Positions 53,363 through 64,000 of a stretch of DNA of 64,000 nucleotides are shown piece after piece. Where the stretch lies: NCBI RefSeq assembly GCF_900094545.1, contig NZ_FMAH01000010.1, positions 1-64,000 on the forward strand. Reading direction: 5' to 3'. The position numbers and the translations under genes were made by a program. The notes below the pieces were generated by a model. It saw only the letters and a list, made by a program, of their open reading frames with translations. It had not been told where the DNA came from and did not search any database. The stretch is from Martinezella miluonensis. Lineage in GTDB: Bacteria; Pseudomonadota; Alphaproteobacteria; Rhizobiales; Rhizobiaceae. Each line of letters begins with the position of its first letter. Position 1 is the stretch's first letter.

Positions 53363-54223
53363 ATGGTTGGGTTCTTGAGACGTATGCTTCCGAAGCGCTT
53401 CCGCAAGGAACGAGTGATCGTACCCGTCGTTCGTCTGAGCGGCGTCATCTCGTCCGGCGGCGGCCCGCTGCGACAATCGCTGAATCTGGCGGGCGTATCC
53501 CAGGCGCTTGAAAAGGCCTTCGAGATAAAGGCCGCGCCAGCCGTTGCCATCGTCGTCAACTCGCCGGGGGGCTCTCCGGTGCAGTCCCGGATGATCTACA
53601 ATCGCATTCGCGATCTTGCCGCCGAGAAAAAGAAGAAGGTTCTGGTCTTCGTCGAGGATGTCGCTGCATCCGGCGGCTATATGATTGCACTGGCAGGCGA
53701 TGAGATCATTGCCGACGCCACCTCCATTGTCGGTTCGATCGGCGTCGTCTCCGGCGGCTTCGGTTTTCCGGAACTGTTGAAGAAGATTGGCGTCGAGCGC
53801 CGCGTCTATACCGCTGGCGAGAACAAGGTGATTCTCGATCCGTTCAAGCCGGAGAAAGAGAAGGACATTGAATATCTGAAGAGCCTGCAGCTCGAGATCC
53901 ACAAGGTCTTCATCGACATGGTGCGCGAACGTCGGGCGGGAAAGCTGACATCGGACGAAACCGTGTTCTCCGGTCTGTTCTGGACGGGCGGACGCGGGCT
54001 GGAGCTCGGCCTAATCGATGGCCTCGGCGATATGCGTCAGGAATTGAGGAAGCGTTTCGGCGACAAGGTCAAGCTTACGCTGGTCACCACCCCTCGCAGC
54101 CTTTTCGGCCGCAAGGCTCCGGGCATTTCGCTTGGCGGCATGGACGGTCTCGGCGCCGGTCTTGCGTCCGGGCTTGCGGAAGCGGCAGAGGAAAAGGCAT
54201 TGTGGGGAAGGTACGGATTGTAA
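53363..54223 (+). CDS. S49-family serine peptidase (SppA/SohB-like), short form
   Basis: Signal-peptide-peptidase-type protease of 286 residues. The catalytic Ser is Ser103 in VEDVAASGGYMIALA and the general-base Lys is Lys155 in AGENKVILDPF, the arrangement of single-domain SppA. The N-terminus is basic and lacks a clear signal peptide or membrane helix, so it may be cytosolic or peripherally bound. Other S49 features: NSPGGSP near 66-72 and IVGSIGVVSG near 122-131. A small membrane protein follows after 16 nt. Confidence 0.88.
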   Translation: MVGFLRRMLPKRFRKERVIVPVVRLSGVISSGGGPLRQSLNLAGVSQALEKAFEIKAAPAVAIVVNSPGGSPVQSRMIYNRIRDLAAEKKKKVLVFVEDVAASGGYMIALAGDEIIADATSIVGSIGVVSGGFGFPELLKKIGVERRVYTAGENKVILDPFKPEKEKDIEYLKSLQLEIHKVFIDMVRERRAGKLTSDETVFSGLFWTGGRGLELGLIDGLGDMRQELRKRFGDKVKLTLVTTPRSLFGRKAPGISLGGMDGLGAGLASGLAEAAEEKALWGRYGL

Positions 54224-54239
54224 TCGGGAGCGCTGGGTA

Positions 54240-54431
54240 ATGCCCCAGATCATCTTCTTCATCATCGCCGTCGGCGGCATCTGGTTCTTGTATCGGCGCT
54301 TCGTGCGCGATGCCCAAAAGCTCGCCGAAAAATCCCGCCGCGCCGAAACGGAACGCCGCACCGGTGCCATGGGAACGCTGGTTAAGGATCCGAAGACCGG
54401 CGAGTATCATGTGAAGCGCGACGACGAGTGA
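54240..54431 (+). CDS. Small membrane protein, unknown
   Basis: A 63-residue protein with one N-terminal membrane helix (MPQIIFFIIAVGGIWFLYRRF) and a charged cytosolic tail ending in a conserved-looking VKDPKTGEYHVKRDDE. The start at 54240 is chosen because the helix begins there; a longer frame upstream overlaps the S49 gene. It is likely in operon with the S49 peptidase. Function unknown. Confidence 0.75.
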   Translation: MPQIIFFIIAVGGIWFLYRRFVRDAQKLAEKSRRAETERRTGAMGTLVKDPKTGEYHVKRDDE

Positions 54432-54556
54432 GCATTTGCAGCCGCCGCGGGGCGGACAACGGCTAGGCGACAGTTTGCGCGCCGAAGTCTTGACCCTTTC
54501 GTCCCGCCGTGGCACCTGTCCGCCAAACAACTCGCTAGCAGAAGAAATCAGCTCTC

Positions 54557-55516
<960 letters not shown>

Positions 55517-55711
55517 GTCTGAAATGCGGCCGAAGAGGGCGGCGTGTTCGCGCTCCCTAAAGCCATGATGATGTCTGGCAATTCCGGCACGGCTTTCCCC
55601 GGGATTGGGCTAAGCTGGCCTGATCTTGCTTCTGTTGTCGCTAAAGCCGGGTGACATTGCCGGCAAATCTGCCTAGTGTCCCCATGGTTGCAGTCGCCAT
55701 GGGGATTCGAG

Positions 55712-56263
55712 ATGTTTATTCTTCTAGCGATTATAGTGCTGGCCGCGCTCTATGTCGTCTTCATCTATAACGGGCTCGTTCGCGCACGCCAGGTCGCGGA
55801 AGAAGCGTGGTCCGGTATCGACGTGCAGCTGAAGCGTCGCGCCGATCTCATTCCCAATCTGGTAGAGACCGTCAAAGGCTATGCCGGCCATGAGAACAAG
55901 ACGCTGGTCGAGGTCACACAGGCGCGGGCTGCCGCCCAGGCTGTGCCCGCTGGCGACGTTGCCGGTCGCGCCGCCGCCGAGGGCATTCTCAGCCAGGCGC
56001 TCGGTCGTCTGATGGTCGTGTCCGAAGCCTATCCGGACCTGAAGGCCAACACGGGCTTCGTCGAGCTGCAGCAATCGCTGGAGACGACCGAAAACGAGAT
56101 CCAGATGTCGCGCCGTTACTACAACGGTGCCGCACGCGATCTGAACGTCAAGGTCGAGACCTTCCCCAACAATCTCATCGCCGGCCCCTTCGGCTTCGTC
56201 AAGAAAGCCTATTTCGAGATCACCAACGAAGCGGATCGCGCCGTTCCCGCGGTAAAGTTCTGA
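55712..56263 (+). CDS. LemA-family membrane protein
   Basis: A 183-residue protein with an N-terminal membrane helix (about 1-21, MFILLAIIVLAALYVVFIYN) and the LemA helical domain: RRADLIPNLVETVKGYAGHE, FVELQQSLETTENEIQMSRR and FPNNLIAGPFGF. Function unclear. LemA genes often neighbour DUF2207/TPM-type membrane proteins, and one occurs 1.4 kb downstream here. Start ATG at 55712; an upstream GTG in frame is not needed. Confidence 0.92.
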   Translation: MFILLAIIVLAALYVVFIYNGLVRARQVAEEAWSGIDVQLKRRADLIPNLVETVKGYAGHENKTLVEVTQARAAAQAVPAGDVAGRAAAEGILSQALGRLMVVSEAYPDLKANTGFVELQQSLETTENEIQMSRRYYNGAARDLNVKVETFPNNLIAGPFGFVKKAYFEITNEADRAVPAVKF

Positions 56264-56312
56264 GATTTCCGCTATCGGTTTTTCATGCAAGGCGGTAAAG
56301 GATGCCGACCGC

Positions 56313-56329
56313 CGGCCATCGGCCGTTTT
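56313..56329 (+). terminator. Weak terminator-like hairpin after lemA
   Basis: CGGCC-ATC-GGCCG followed by TTTT, between lemA and the EPSPS gene. The stem is only five base pairs, so read-through is likely. Confidence 0.35.
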
Positions 56330-56347
56330 CCTGACTGACCAAAGAGA

Positions 56348-57607
56348 ATGATGATGGGTAGAGCCAAACTCACGATTATCCCGCCGGGCAAGCCTTTGAC
56401 CGGGCGCGCCATGCCGCCGGGATCGAAGTCGATCACCAACCGCGCGCTCCTGCTGGCAGGCCTCGCCAAGGGCACGAGCCGCCTGACCGGCGCGCTGAAG
56501 AGCGACGATACCCGCTATATGGCCGAAGCGCTGCGCGCCATGGGCGTTGTCATCGACGAACCCGACGACACGACCTTCATCGTGACCGGCAGCGGCAAGC
56601 TGAAGGCGCCTGCGGCTCCTCTCTTTCTCGGCAATGCCGGAACGGCGACACGCTTCCTGACGGCGGCTGCAGCACTGGTAGACGGCAAAGTCATCGTCGA
56701 TGGCGATGAGCACATGCGCAAGCGGCCGATCGGCCCGCTCGTTGACGCGCTGCGCTCGCTCGGCATCGATGCTTCGGCTGAAACCGGCTGCCCGCCTGTG
56801 ACCGTTAACGGCACCGGCCGTTTCGAGGCAAGCCGCGTGCAGATCGATGGCGGCCTCTCCAGCCAGTATGTTTCGGCGCTGCTGATGATGGCTGCCGGCG
56901 GCGACCGCGCTGTCGATGTCGAGCTGCTCGGCGAGCATATCGGCGCCCTGGGTTACATCGATCTGACGGTTGCGGCAATGCGTGCTTTCGGCGCCAAGGT
57001 CGAGCGCGTGAGCCCAGTCGCCTGGCGCGTCGAGCCCACCGGCTATCATGCCGCTGATTTCCTGATCGAGCCGGATGCCTCTGCCGCGACCTATCTCTGG
57101 GCTGCTGAAGTGCTGAGCGGCGGCAAGATCGATCTTGGCACCCCGGCCGAACAGTTCTCGCAGCCGGATGCGAAAGCTTATGATCTGATTTCGAAGTTCC
57201 CGCATCTTCCGGCCGTCATCGACGGCTCGCAGATGCAGGATGCCATCCCGACGCTTGCCGTCCTTGCCGCTTTCAACGAAACGCCGGTACGCTTCGTCGG
57301 CATCGAGAACCTGCGCGTCAAGGAATGCGATCGTATCCGCGCACTGTCGAGCGGCCTGTCGCGCATTGTTCCGAACCTCGGCACGGAAGAGGGCGATGAT
57401 CTGATCGTCGCTTCCGATCCGAGCTTGGCCGGCAAGATCCTGCCGGCCGAGATCGATAGCTTCGCCGACCATCGCATCGCCATGAGCTTTGCCCTTGCCG
57501 GCCTGAAGATCGGCGGCATCACCATTCTCGATCCCGATTGCGTTGCCAAGACCTTCCCGGCCTATTGGGATGTGCTGGCGTCGCTCGGCGTCGCCTACGA
57601 AGACTGA
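56348..57607 (+). CDS. aroA: EPSP synthase (3-phosphoshikimate 1-carboxyvinyltransferase) family
   Basis: Adds enolpyruvate from PEP to shikimate 3-phosphate in aromatic amino acid synthesis. The 419-residue protein has PGSKSITNRALLLAGLAKG at 24-42 (Lys27 binds both substrates), LGNAGTATRFLTAA at 94-107, HMRKRPIGPLVDALRSLG, DGSQMQDAIPTLAVLAAF with the catalytic Asp, VKECDRI and SFADHRIAMS. In E. coli numbering Pro101 is Phe here (Phe103), next to the glyphosate-contacting loop; Gly96 is kept. Rhizobia usually carry aroA next to cmk/rpsA, so this may be a second, divergent copy; the symbol is by family only. It starts at triple ATG (56348, 56351, 56354). Confidence 0.88.
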   Translation: MMMGRAKLTIIPPGKPLTGRAMPPGSKSITNRALLLAGLAKGTSRLTGALKSDDTRYMAEALRAMGVVIDEPDDTTFIVTGSGKLKAPAAPLFLGNAGTATRFLTAAAALVDGKVIVDGDEHMRKRPIGPLVDALRSLGIDASAETGCPPVTVNGTGRFEASRVQIDGGLSSQYVSALLMMAAGGDRAVDVELLGEHIGALGYIDLTVAAMRAFGAKVERVSPVAWRVEPTGYHAADFLIEPDASAATYLWAAEVLSGGKIDLGTPAEQFSQPDAKAYDLISKFPHLPAVIDGSQMQDAIPTLAVLAAFNETPVRFVGIENLRVKECDRIRALSSGLSRIVPNLGTEEGDDLIVASDPSLAGKILPAEIDSFADHRIAMSFALAGLKIGGITILDPDCVAKTFPAYWDVLASLGVAYED

Positions 57608-57697
57608 CGTTCTGCCATCCCAAAGAGGGGCGGGGCGCGGAAGCATCTTGACGTGAAGCGGCGCCCGCAACGGCGCCGCGTATCTCTTGGGGGAGTG

Positions 57698-59641
57698 ATG
57701 ACACGGCTTTGCGGGTTCTTCCTGGCCTTGTGCCTGCTGCTTTGCGCAACGGCGGTAACTGCGGCCGAGATCATCACCAATTTCGATCAGGCGATCGCCC
57801 TGCACCGCGACGGTTCCATGCGGGTGGTCGAGACGATCTCCGTGAATGCCGAAGGACGTGATATCCGTCGCGGCATCTTCCGCGATTTCCCGCTGACAAT
57901 GACCGATGCCAACGGCCGTCAGATCCTGGTGGATTTCAAGGTCGTCTCCGTCGAACGCGACGGCCAGCCGGAGGATTGGCGCACCGAGCGCATCAGCGGC
58001 GGCGAGCGCATCTATATCGGCAACGCCGATCGTGTCCTGAACCCAGGCCCGCATACGTTCCGCATTACCTATGACACCAATCGTCAGATGCGCTATTTCG
58101 ACGATCATGACGAGCTTTACTGGAACGTGACAGGCAATGGCTGGCTGTTCCCGATCATGAATGCCAAGGCTTTGGTCACATTGCCCGATGGCGTGCAGCC
58201 GCAACAACTTGCCTTTTTTACCGGCCCACTCGGCGCGCAAGGTAAGAATGCTAACGCCAGCACTCAGCGTAATACGGCCACCTTCGTCACAACCCGCCCG
58301 CTTGATCGTGCCGAAGGCCTGACGATCGCCATCAAGCTTGCCAAGGGAGCGATCGCGCCGCCGAGCGGCAGCCAGCAATGGAGCTGGTTTCTCCGGGATC
58401 ATCTCGACACGAGCATTGCCATCGGCGGGTTGATCGTATTGTTCGTCTATTACCTGCGAAGCTGGATTGCGGTCGGCCGTGATCCTTCGCCCGGCGTCAT
58501 GGTTCCGCGCTGGGATCCGCCCGAAGGCATTTCCCCGGCGCTGGTCAACTATATCGACAATAAAGGCTTCGCCAGCTCGAGCTGGACGGCGTTTTCGGCA
58601 ACGGCAATCGATCTTGCCGTGCGCGGCTATGTCATTCTCGATGACCTGAAGGGAAAGGTGGTCATCCGCCCCACGGGCAAGGCGGGTAGCGATCTGGGCG
58701 GCGGTGACAAGGTGCTGATGCAGGCCGTTGGTCCATTCTCGCCGCTTGTCATCGACAGGGAAAACGGCGAGGCGGTGCAGCAACTCGGCTCGAAGTTCCG
58801 CAGCGCCATCGAGCGCGATCATCGCGGCGAATATTACAAGGCCAATTCAATTTATGTCATCGCCGGCATCGCGCTATCGGTTCTCATCCTGGCCTCCATC
58901 GTCATATTCGGCCGCCTGCACGAGAATGCGTTGCCGCTCATCTTCGTACCTGGATTTCTGTCGATATTCGTCACGATTTTCGCGAGTTCGATTGGCCGCA
59001 GGTTCCGCAGGCACAGCGCCAGCCTCGCACAGCGCATTTTTTCCGTGCTGGTCTTTGCCTTCTTCGGCTTCGTTTTTGTCTCGATTGCCGTTAGCGGCTT
59101 TGCCGCGGCCGTCATGCCGCTATGGGAAGCGGGCTTGTTGCCGCTGGTGGCCGGCATCGTCGGCATTTTCGCGCTCAACGTCGTCTTCTATTTCCTGATG
59201 GGTGCGCCGACGCCGCTCGGGCGCAAGATGATGGATGGCATCGCCGGCCTCAGGCAATATCTGACGCTCGCCGAACGCGACCGTATGAACATGCAGGGCG
59301 CTCCGCAGATGTCGCCGCAGCATTTCGAAAAGCTGCTGCCCTATGCGGTCGCGCTCGGCGTCGAAAAGCCCTGGTCGAGCGCCTTCGAGACATGGCTCGC
59401 GACGGCTGCCGGTGCGACTGCGGCCGCTGCCTATGCGCCGATCTGGTATTCGGGCGATTTCCGCCCGGGCAGCATCGGCGGAACGATCGGTGATTTCTCT
59501 TCCTCAATGGCCTCCACCATCGCCTCGACGATTCCCGCGCCCGTCTCGAGTTCCTCCTCGGCCTTCTCAGGTGGTGGGGGTGGCGGCGGTGGCGGTTCCT
59601 CCGGAGGCGGTGGCGGAGGTGGCGGCGGCGGCGGATGGTAA
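57698..59641 (+). CDS. DUF2207 membrane protein
   Basis: A 647-residue envelope protein. A signal peptide (about 1-23, cleavage near VTAAEI) is followed by the extracytoplasmic DUF2207 domain ([50 protein letters not shown]), a membrane helix near 250, a cytosolic domain and three to four further helices between about 385 and 510. The C-terminus is almost pure Gly with Ser and ends in Trp, as in many DUF2207/TPM relatives. GGGGGAG precedes the ATG at 57698. Function unknown; linked with lemA in many genomes. Confidence 0.88.
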   Translation: MTRLCGFFLALCLLLCATAVTAAEIITNFDQAIALHRDGSMRVVETISVNAEGRDIRRGIFRDFPLTMTDANGRQILVDFKVVSVERDGQPEDWRTERISGGERIYIGNADRVLNPGPHTFRITYDTNRQMRYFDDHDELYWNVTGNGWLFPIMNAKALVTLPDGVQPQQLAFFTGPLGAQGKNANASTQRNTATFVTTRPLDRAEGLTIAIKLAKGAIAPPSGSQQWSWFLRDHLDTSIAIGGLIVLFVYYLRSWIAVGRDPSPGVMVPRWDPPEGISPALVNYIDNKGFASSSWTAFSATAIDLAVRGYVILDDLKGKVVIRPTGKAGSDLGGGDKVLMQAVGPFSPLVIDRENGEAVQQLGSKFRSAIERDHRGEYYKANSIYVIAGIALSVLILASIVIFGRLHENALPLIFVPGFLSIFVTIFASSIGRRFRRHSASLAQRIFSVLVFAFFGFVFVSIAVSGFAAAVMPLWEAGLLPLVAGIVGIFALNVVFYFLMGAPTPLGRKMMDGIAGLRQYLTLAERDRMNMQGAPQMSPQHFEKLLPYAVALGVEKPWSSAFETWLATAAGATAAAAYAPIWYSGDFRPGSIGGTIGDFSSSMASTIASTIPAPVSSSSSAFSGGGGGGGGGSSGGGGGGGGGGGW

Positions 59642-59726
59642 ATTCGCCTTTTGCCTTGGTGACTTTTGCCGCCGGGCTTGCTAAGTCCGCCCGGATCATT
59701 TCCGCCTCAAGGTAAAGACAGCTCCC

Positions 59727-61841
59727 ATGCCCGATCTCCTGCTCGAACTCCGCTCCGAGGAAATTCCCGCCCGTATGCAGCGCAAGGCTGCCGGCGACCT
59801 GAAGAAGCTGGTGACCGATGCTCTGGTCGAAGCAGGCCTTTCCTATGAAGGTGCCAGGGAATACTGGACGCCCCGGCGGCTGACGCTCGATATCCGCGGC
59901 CTGACGGCGCGCTCGGCTGACGTACTCGAGGAGCGCAAGGGTCCGCGCACCGATGCCAACGAGAAGGCGATCGAAGGCTTCCTGCGCGGCGCCGGCCTTT
60001 CCTCCATCTCCGAAGCGCAGGTGCAGAGCGACCCGAAGAAGGGTGATTTCTACGTTGCGATCATTTCCAAGCCCGGCCGCGCCGCGGAAGAAATCGTCGC
60101 CGCCGTGATGCCTGATATCGTAAGAAATTTCCCCTGGCCGAAATCCATGCGCTGGGGCAAGGCATCGGCCAAACCCGGCTCGCTGCGCTGGGTGCGCCCG
60201 CTGCAGTCGATCGTCTGCACCTTCGGCACCGAACATGAAGAGACCGTCGTCATCCCCTTCGAGATCGATGGCATCGTCGCTTCCAACGTGACCTACGGTC
60301 ATCGTTTCCATGCGCCTGATGCGATCACGGTCAAGCGCTTCGATGACTACGTATCGAGCCTGGAAAAGGCCAACGTCATCCTCGATGCCGAGCGCCGCAA
60401 GGACATCATCCTGCACGACGCCCGCGATGTCGCCTTTGCCAATGGCCTGGAACTGGTCGAGGACGAAGGCTTGCTGGAAGAGGTGTCCGGCCTGGTCGAG
60501 TGGCCGCAGGTGCTGATGGGTTCCTTCGAGGAAGACTATCTCTCGATCCCCTCGGAAATTATCCGCCTCACCATCAAGACCAATCAGAAGTGTTTCGTCA
60601 CCCGCCCGCAGGTGGGAGAAACCCTGTCCAACCGCTTCATTCTCGTCTCCAACATCCAGGCGACGGATGGCGGCAAGGAGATCATCCACGGCAACGGCAA
60701 GGTCGTGCGTGCCCGCCTGTCCGACGCGCTGCATTTCTGGAAGCGCGACCAGGGCGATCTGCCCGATCTCGAAACGCTTGAAGCCTCTGCTGCGAAATTC
60801 GGTCTCGACCTGAAGAAACCGCTCGATCAGCGCATGGCCAAGCTCGACGCACTGAACGTCACGTTCCATGCCAAGCTCGGCAGCCAGGGCGAGCGTGTTG
60901 CCCGCATTCGTGCGCTGGCCGCTGACCTCGCCAAGATCACCGGCGCCGATGCCGCTCTGGTCGACCGCGCCGTCGTGCTGGCCAAGGCAGATCTGCGCAC
61001 CGAAGCCGTCGGCGAATTTCCCGAGCTTCAGGGCCTCATGGGCCGCAAATATGCGGTGCTGCAGGGCGAGAATGCCTCGGTCGCCGCTGCGATCGAAGAT
61101 CACTACAAGCCGCAGGGCCCTTCCGACCGCGTTCCCGAAGACAAGGTCGCGATCACAGTCGCGCTTGCCGACAAGCTGGATACGCTCGTCGGCTTCTGGG
61201 CAATCGACGAGAAGCCGACAGGCTCGAAGGATCCTTACGCGCTGCGCCGCGCCGCCCTCGGCGTCGTTCGTATCCTCTTGGAGCGGGGCGTGCGCCTGCC
61301 ACTGCTGGCAACCACCAAGGACGCCGATCTGCTGGCGTTCTTCCATGATCGCCTCAAGGTCTACCTGCGCGATCTCGGCGCCCGCCATGACCTCATCGAC
61401 GCCGTGCTGACACCGGTGACCGACGATCTGCTGATGGTCGCCCGTCGCGTCGAGGCGCTGACCGCCTTCATCACGTCAGAGGACGGCAAGAACCTGCTCG
61501 CCGGCACCAAGCGTGCCACGCAGCTTCTGGCAGCCGAGGAGAAGAAGGGCACCGTTGTCGCTGACAGCGTTTCGGAAGCGCTGCTGAAGCTTGATGCCGA
61601 AAAGGATCTCTTCGCCGCCGTCAAGGCCGCCTCCGCCGAGGCATCCGATGCGATCGCCAAGGAAGATTTCCGCTCGGCCATGGCAGCCCTTTCGAAGTTG
61701 CGCGCGCCGGTCGATCGCTTCTTCGAAGACGTGCTCGTCAACGATGAAGACGCCGCTATCCGCGCCAACCGCCTGGCGCTGCTGCGTCTGATCCGCGAGG
61801 CAACCAGCACGGTCGCCGACTTCTCGAAGATTGCGGGATAA
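59727..61841 (+). CDS. glyS: Glycyl-tRNA synthetase beta subunit
   Basis: tRNA-binding subunit of alpha2beta2 glycyl-tRNA synthetase, 704 residues. It begins [14 protein letters not shown] as in the family and carries the HD-like core region ([15 protein letters not shown], near 428-440), IATQ-type [34 protein letters not shown] near 475-510, and the C-terminal anticodon-binding domain. The gene is followed after 14 nt by DUF523. Confidence 0.97.
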   Translation: MPDLLLELRSEEIPARMQRKAAGDLKKLVTDALVEAGLSYEGAREYWTPRRLTLDIRGLTARSADVLEERKGPRTDANEKAIEGFLRGAGLSSISEAQVQSDPKKGDFYVAIISKPGRAAEEIVAAVMPDIVRNFPWPKSMRWGKASAKPGSLRWVRPLQSIVCTFGTEHEETVVIPFEIDGIVASNVTYGHRFHAPDAITVKRFDDYVSSLEKANVILDAERRKDIILHDARDVAFANGLELVEDEGLLEEVSGLVEWPQVLMGSFEEDYLSIPSEIIRLTIKTNQKCFVTRPQVGETLSNRFILVSNIQATDGGKEIIHGNGKVVRARLSDALHFWKRDQGDLPDLETLEASAAKFGLDLKKPLDQRMAKLDALNVTFHAKLGSQGERVARIRALAADLAKITGADAALVDRAVVLAKADLRTEAVGEFPELQGLMGRKYAVLQGENASVAAAIEDHYKPQGPSDRVPEDKVAITVALADKLDTLVGFWAIDEKPTGSKDPYALRRAALGVVRILLERGVRLPLLATTKDADLLAFFHDRLKVYLRDLGARHDLIDAVLTPVTDDLLMVARRVEALTAFITSEDGKNLLAGTKRATQLLAAEEKKGTVVADSVSEALLKLDAEKDLFAAVKAASAEASDAIAKEDFRSAMAALSKLRAPVDRFFEDVLVNDEDAAIRANRLALLRLIREATSTVADFSKIAG

Positions 61842-61855
61842 GATATGGGGGCGCG

Positions 61856-62350
61856 ATGACCGGAAAGATCCTCGTCAGCGCCTGCCTCATGGGCCACGCC
61901 GTCCGCTATGACGGCCGTTCCAAGCCGCTCATCCATCCGGCGATCGATTGCTGGCGTGAGGAGGGGCGGCTGGTGACGATCTGTCCGGAAATGTCTGCGG
62001 GCATGGCCGTTCCGAGGCCGCCGGCCGAAATCGCAGACGGCGCCACCGGCGAGGATGTGCTTGCCGGCACTGCGCGGGTGATGGAGATCACCGGCGGTGA
62101 TGTCACGGCGGAATTTCGTCAGGCGGCTGAAAATGCTCTGGCGCTCGCACAGGATACCGGCTGCCGCTATGCCCTGCTGATAGACGGCAGCCCATCCTGC
62201 GGCTCTGGCTTCATCTATGACGGAAGTTTTTTCGGTGGCCGGCAGAGCGGCCGGGGCGTCACCGCGGCGCGGCTGCAGCAGGCCGGTATCGAGGTCTATT
62301 CCGATCGCGAGATCGAAAAATTGGTCGAGCTGCTGAAGGCGGCAGACTGA
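61856..62350 (+). CDS. DUF523 cysteine-rich protein
   Basis: A 164-residue cytosolic protein with the DUF523 signatures VSACLMGHAVRYDG (Cys10), CPE at 43-45 and DGSPSCGSGFIYDG near 109-122. The conserved Cys residues may bind metal or a cluster; function is unknown. Likely co-transcribed with glyS. A terminator shared with the convergent chemoreceptor gene follows. Confidence 0.87.
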   Translation: MTGKILVSACLMGHAVRYDGRSKPLIHPAIDCWREEGRLVTICPEMSAGMAVPRPPAEIADGATGEDVLAGTARVMEITGGDVTAEFRQAAENALALAQDTGCRYALLIDGSPSCGSGFIYDGSFFGGRQSGRGVTAARLQQAGIEVYSDREIEKLVELLKAAD

Positions 62351-62374
62351 AGCAGCCAATTAAAGCTCAAAAGA

Positions 62375-62410
62375 AAACCGCCGGACGCAAGCCCGGCGGT
62401 TTCTCATTTT
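62375..62410. terminator. Terminator between DUF523 and the chemoreceptor gene
   Basis: AAACCGCCGG and CCGGCGGTTT pair perfectly (10 bp) across an eight-base loop, followed by CTCATTTT. It is flanked by A-runs on the left, so it can act in both directions for these convergent genes. Confidence 0.88.
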
Positions 62411-62424
62411 CTGACCTATGCTGC

Positions 62425-64000
62425 TCAGGCGGCGCGGCGGCGGTGATCCATGGCCGGGTGGCCGTCGTTGACACGGAAGCCGCGGATGAGTGCGAGCAGA
62501 TCTTCCGTATCGGCGGCGAGCGTCTCGGCCGAGGCCGTCGTTTCTTCAGCCATGGCGGCGTTCTGCTGCGTGGCGGCATCGAGCTGGTTCATCGAAGACG
62601 AGATCGAGCGCAGCGTCGTATCCTGCTCGGAGGCGCTGTGGGCGATCTTCGAGACGATCTCGTTGGCAGCCTTGATCTGGTCGGAGATGCGCTTCAGCGC
62701 TTCGCCTGCCTCGCCGACAAGGCGGACGCCCTGGTCGACCTGGCCGGAGGAACGGGCGATCTGGTCTTTGATTTCCTTGGCGGCCGCCGCGGAACGCTGA
62801 GCCAGTTCGCGCACTTCCTGGGCGACGACGGCAAAGCCCTTGCCGGATTCGCCGGCGCGGGCGGCTTCGACGCCGGCGTTCAGAGCCAGAAGGTTGGTCT
62901 GGAAGGCGATCTCGTCGATGACGCCGATGATCTTGCCGATCTCCGCCGAGGACTTCTCGATGCCGCTCATCGCTTCGATTGCCTGGGCAACCACGGCGTC
63001 GCTGCGCGATGCTTCGGTGCTGACGGTGTGAACGCGCTTGCTGGCCTCATGCGCGCCTTCCGCGGTCTGACGGACGGCGACCGTGAGCTCGTCGAGGGCC
63101 GCCGAGGTCTCTTCCAGGCTGGCGGCCTGACGCTCGGTGCGCTGCGACAGCTCGTTGGAGGCGCGACGGATTTCTTCCTTGCTGAGGCCGATGTCGTTGC
63201 CCTTGGCGTTGACCCGCCCCATCGCGGCTTCCAGATGCGACAGCGCCTCGTTGAAGTTGTTGCGAAGGCCGGCATAGCTGGCGCCGAGATCGCCGCAACG
63301 CACCGTCAGGTCGCCGCGCGCGAGATCTTCGAGCGCCTTGCCGATAACGGAGACGACGCGCGCCTGTTCGCGGGCTTCGTCCTGCTGCTGGCGCAGGTTC
63401 TGTTCGCGCTCGCTGCTGATTTCGAGCTCCTGCGCCGCCTGGCGGTCGGCCAGGATGTGGCGTTCGCGGATCTTTTCCTGCAGCGCCTGGGTCGCCTTGG
63501 CCATCAGGCCGATCTCGTTGCGCATCTCGACATGCGGGATTGTGATCTTCACGTCTTCGTCGGCCACGGCCTTGAGGGCTGCGTGGACGTCGGCGAGTGG
63601 CCGGGCGATGCCACGGATGCAATAGAGAGACGCGCTGATGCCGACGAGGAAAACAAGTCCGCAGATCAGCAGGGCACGCCACATCGTCGTGTTGATCTGC
63701 TCCTGCAGGTCATCCATGTAGACGCCGCAGCCAAGCACGATCTGCCAGGGAGCGAAGGCGCCGGAATAGCTGCCCTTCAGGAAGAACTCGCTTTCGGGGC
63801 GGCCAGGCTTGTTCCAGTAATAGATCGTGCGGCCACCGCCCTTGATGGCCTTTTCGACCATTTCCTTGCTGAAATGCGTGCCGTTCTTGTCGACCTGCGA
63901 GGACATGTCCTTGCCGATATTGACGGGGCTTGGGTGAATGCGCTGGATGACATTGAAATCGAAGCCGAAGAAGTAGCCTGCCGGCGCGAAGCTGACATGC
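62425..64000 (-). CDS. Methyl-accepting chemotaxis protein (5' end cut by window)
   Basis: Transmembrane chemoreceptor; 524 C-terminal residues are visible and the N-terminus lies beyond 64000. The visible part starts inside a periplasmic Cache-type ligand domain (GYFFGFDFNVIQRIHPSPVN, FFLKGSYSGAFAPWQIVLGC). A membrane helix (MWRALLICGLVFLVGISASL), a HAMP domain and the signalling domain follow, the last with the conserved hairpin tip EIAFQTNLLALNAGVEAARAG. There is no CheR-binding pentapeptide at the C-terminus (it ends DHRRRAA). Ligand unknown; this Cache type often binds carboxylates. Confidence 0.92.
   Translation of the reverse strand, partial: HVSFAPAGYFFGFDFNVIQRIHPSPVNIGKDMSSQVDKNGTHFSKEMVEKAIKGGGRTIYYWNKPGRPESEFFLKGSYSGAFAPWQIVLGCGVYMDDLQEQINTTMWRALLICGLVFLVGISASLYCIRGIARPLADVHAALKAVADEDVKITIPHVEMRNEIGLMAKATQALQEKIRERHILADRQAAQELEISSEREQNLRQQQDEAREQARVVSVIGKALEDLARGDLTVRCGDLGASYAGLRNNFNEALSHLEAAMGRVNAKGNDIGLSKEEIRRASNELSQRTERQAASLEETSAALDELTVAVRQTAEGAHEASKRVHTVSTEASRSDAVVAQAIEAMSGIEKSSAEIGKIIGVIDEIAFQTNLLALNAGVEAARAGESGKGFAVVAQEVRELAQRSAAAAKEIKDQIARSSGQVDQGVRLVGEAGEALKRISDQIKAANEIVSKIAHSASEQDTTLRSISSSMNQLDAATQQNAAMAEETTASAETLAADTEDLLALIRGFRVNDGHPAMDHRRRAA

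Noticed and set aside
55724..58822. Open frame of about 1030 codons on the minus strand opposite lemA, EPSPS and DUF2207 genes
   Set aside because: Its translation is Arg/Asp/Gly-rich without any recognisable domain, and it lies antisense to three genes with clear family motifs. Long antisense frames are expected in high-GC rhizobial DNA.

Overview
The window is chromosomal DNA from an alphaproteobacterium, most likely a fast-growing Rhizobium (Rhizobiaceae). The evidence is high-GC dense coding, the CIRCE-controlled groESL pair, the duplicated-b type F0 operon (atpI-atpB-atpE-atpG(b')-atpF), rhizobial small families (DUF2093, DUF4170, DUF3311 with an MctP-like symporter), a De Ley-Doudoroff style galactonate cluster, and two copies of a palindromic intergenic repeat of a kind common in rhizobia. 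The window is almost entirely core chromosome. I see no rRNA, tRNA, CRISPR array, prophage, insertion sequence or clear horizontally acquired island. The last gene runs off the right edge.

Layout: 1-6.1 kb holds groEL/groES (minus strand, CIRCE plus an RpoH-like promoter), a HAD hydrolase with ribF (FAD synthesis), and a DUF3311/sodium-solute symporter pair. 6.4-14 kb holds ileS, a lipoprotein, tadA, an rRNA pseudouridine synthase with a very long repetitive basic tail, rsmD and a patatin-like lipase. 14.1-24.2 kb is an envelope and repair block: a Kef-type cation/proton antiporter, pmbA, an IMPase-family phosphatase, DUF4170, waaA, a HAD phosphatase, lpxK, DUF2093 and mutL. 24.5-28.5 kb is a signalling block: a PAS/receiver protein without a kinase domain, a GGDEF/EAL protein and a secreted PRC-barrel protein. 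28.8-33 kb is a galactonate catabolic operon (SDR, dgoK, dgoA, SMP-30 lactonase) divergent from an IclR regulator; their promoters interleave and carry TTCCA/TGGAA half-sites. It lacks a local dehydratase.

33.3-40.5 kb holds a LuxR-type regulator, a gap with a sigma-54-like site, mrp, corA, kup and a SleB-like cell-wall hydrolase. 40.7-43.5 kb is the F0 operon with a clear sigma-70 promoter, a hairpin after the c-subunit gene and a strong terminator. 43.6-52.2 kb holds a kinase-fold protein, rnhB, a radical-SAM protein, a short GT2-like protein, a small secreted orphan, and moaB/ispE/TPR plus a polyprenyl diphosphate synthase on the minus strand. 52.2-62.4 kb holds DUF2007, a methyltransferase, an S49 peptidase, a small membrane protein, then glyQ and glyS separated by lemA, an EPSP-synthase paralogue and a DUF2207 membrane protein, then DUF523. 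The window ends in a methyl-accepting chemotaxis protein.

I did not find an obviously new multi-gene defence or mobile system. The most original signals are regulatory or architectural: the interleaved iclR/dgo promoters, the kinase-less PAS-receiver protein beside a GGDEF/EAL protein with an altered GGDEF motif, the sigma-54-like site in the gap before mrp, the hairpin between atpE and atpG, a repeat that supplies a stop codon, and the lemA-EPSPS-DUF2207 cassette inside the glyQ/glyS locus.
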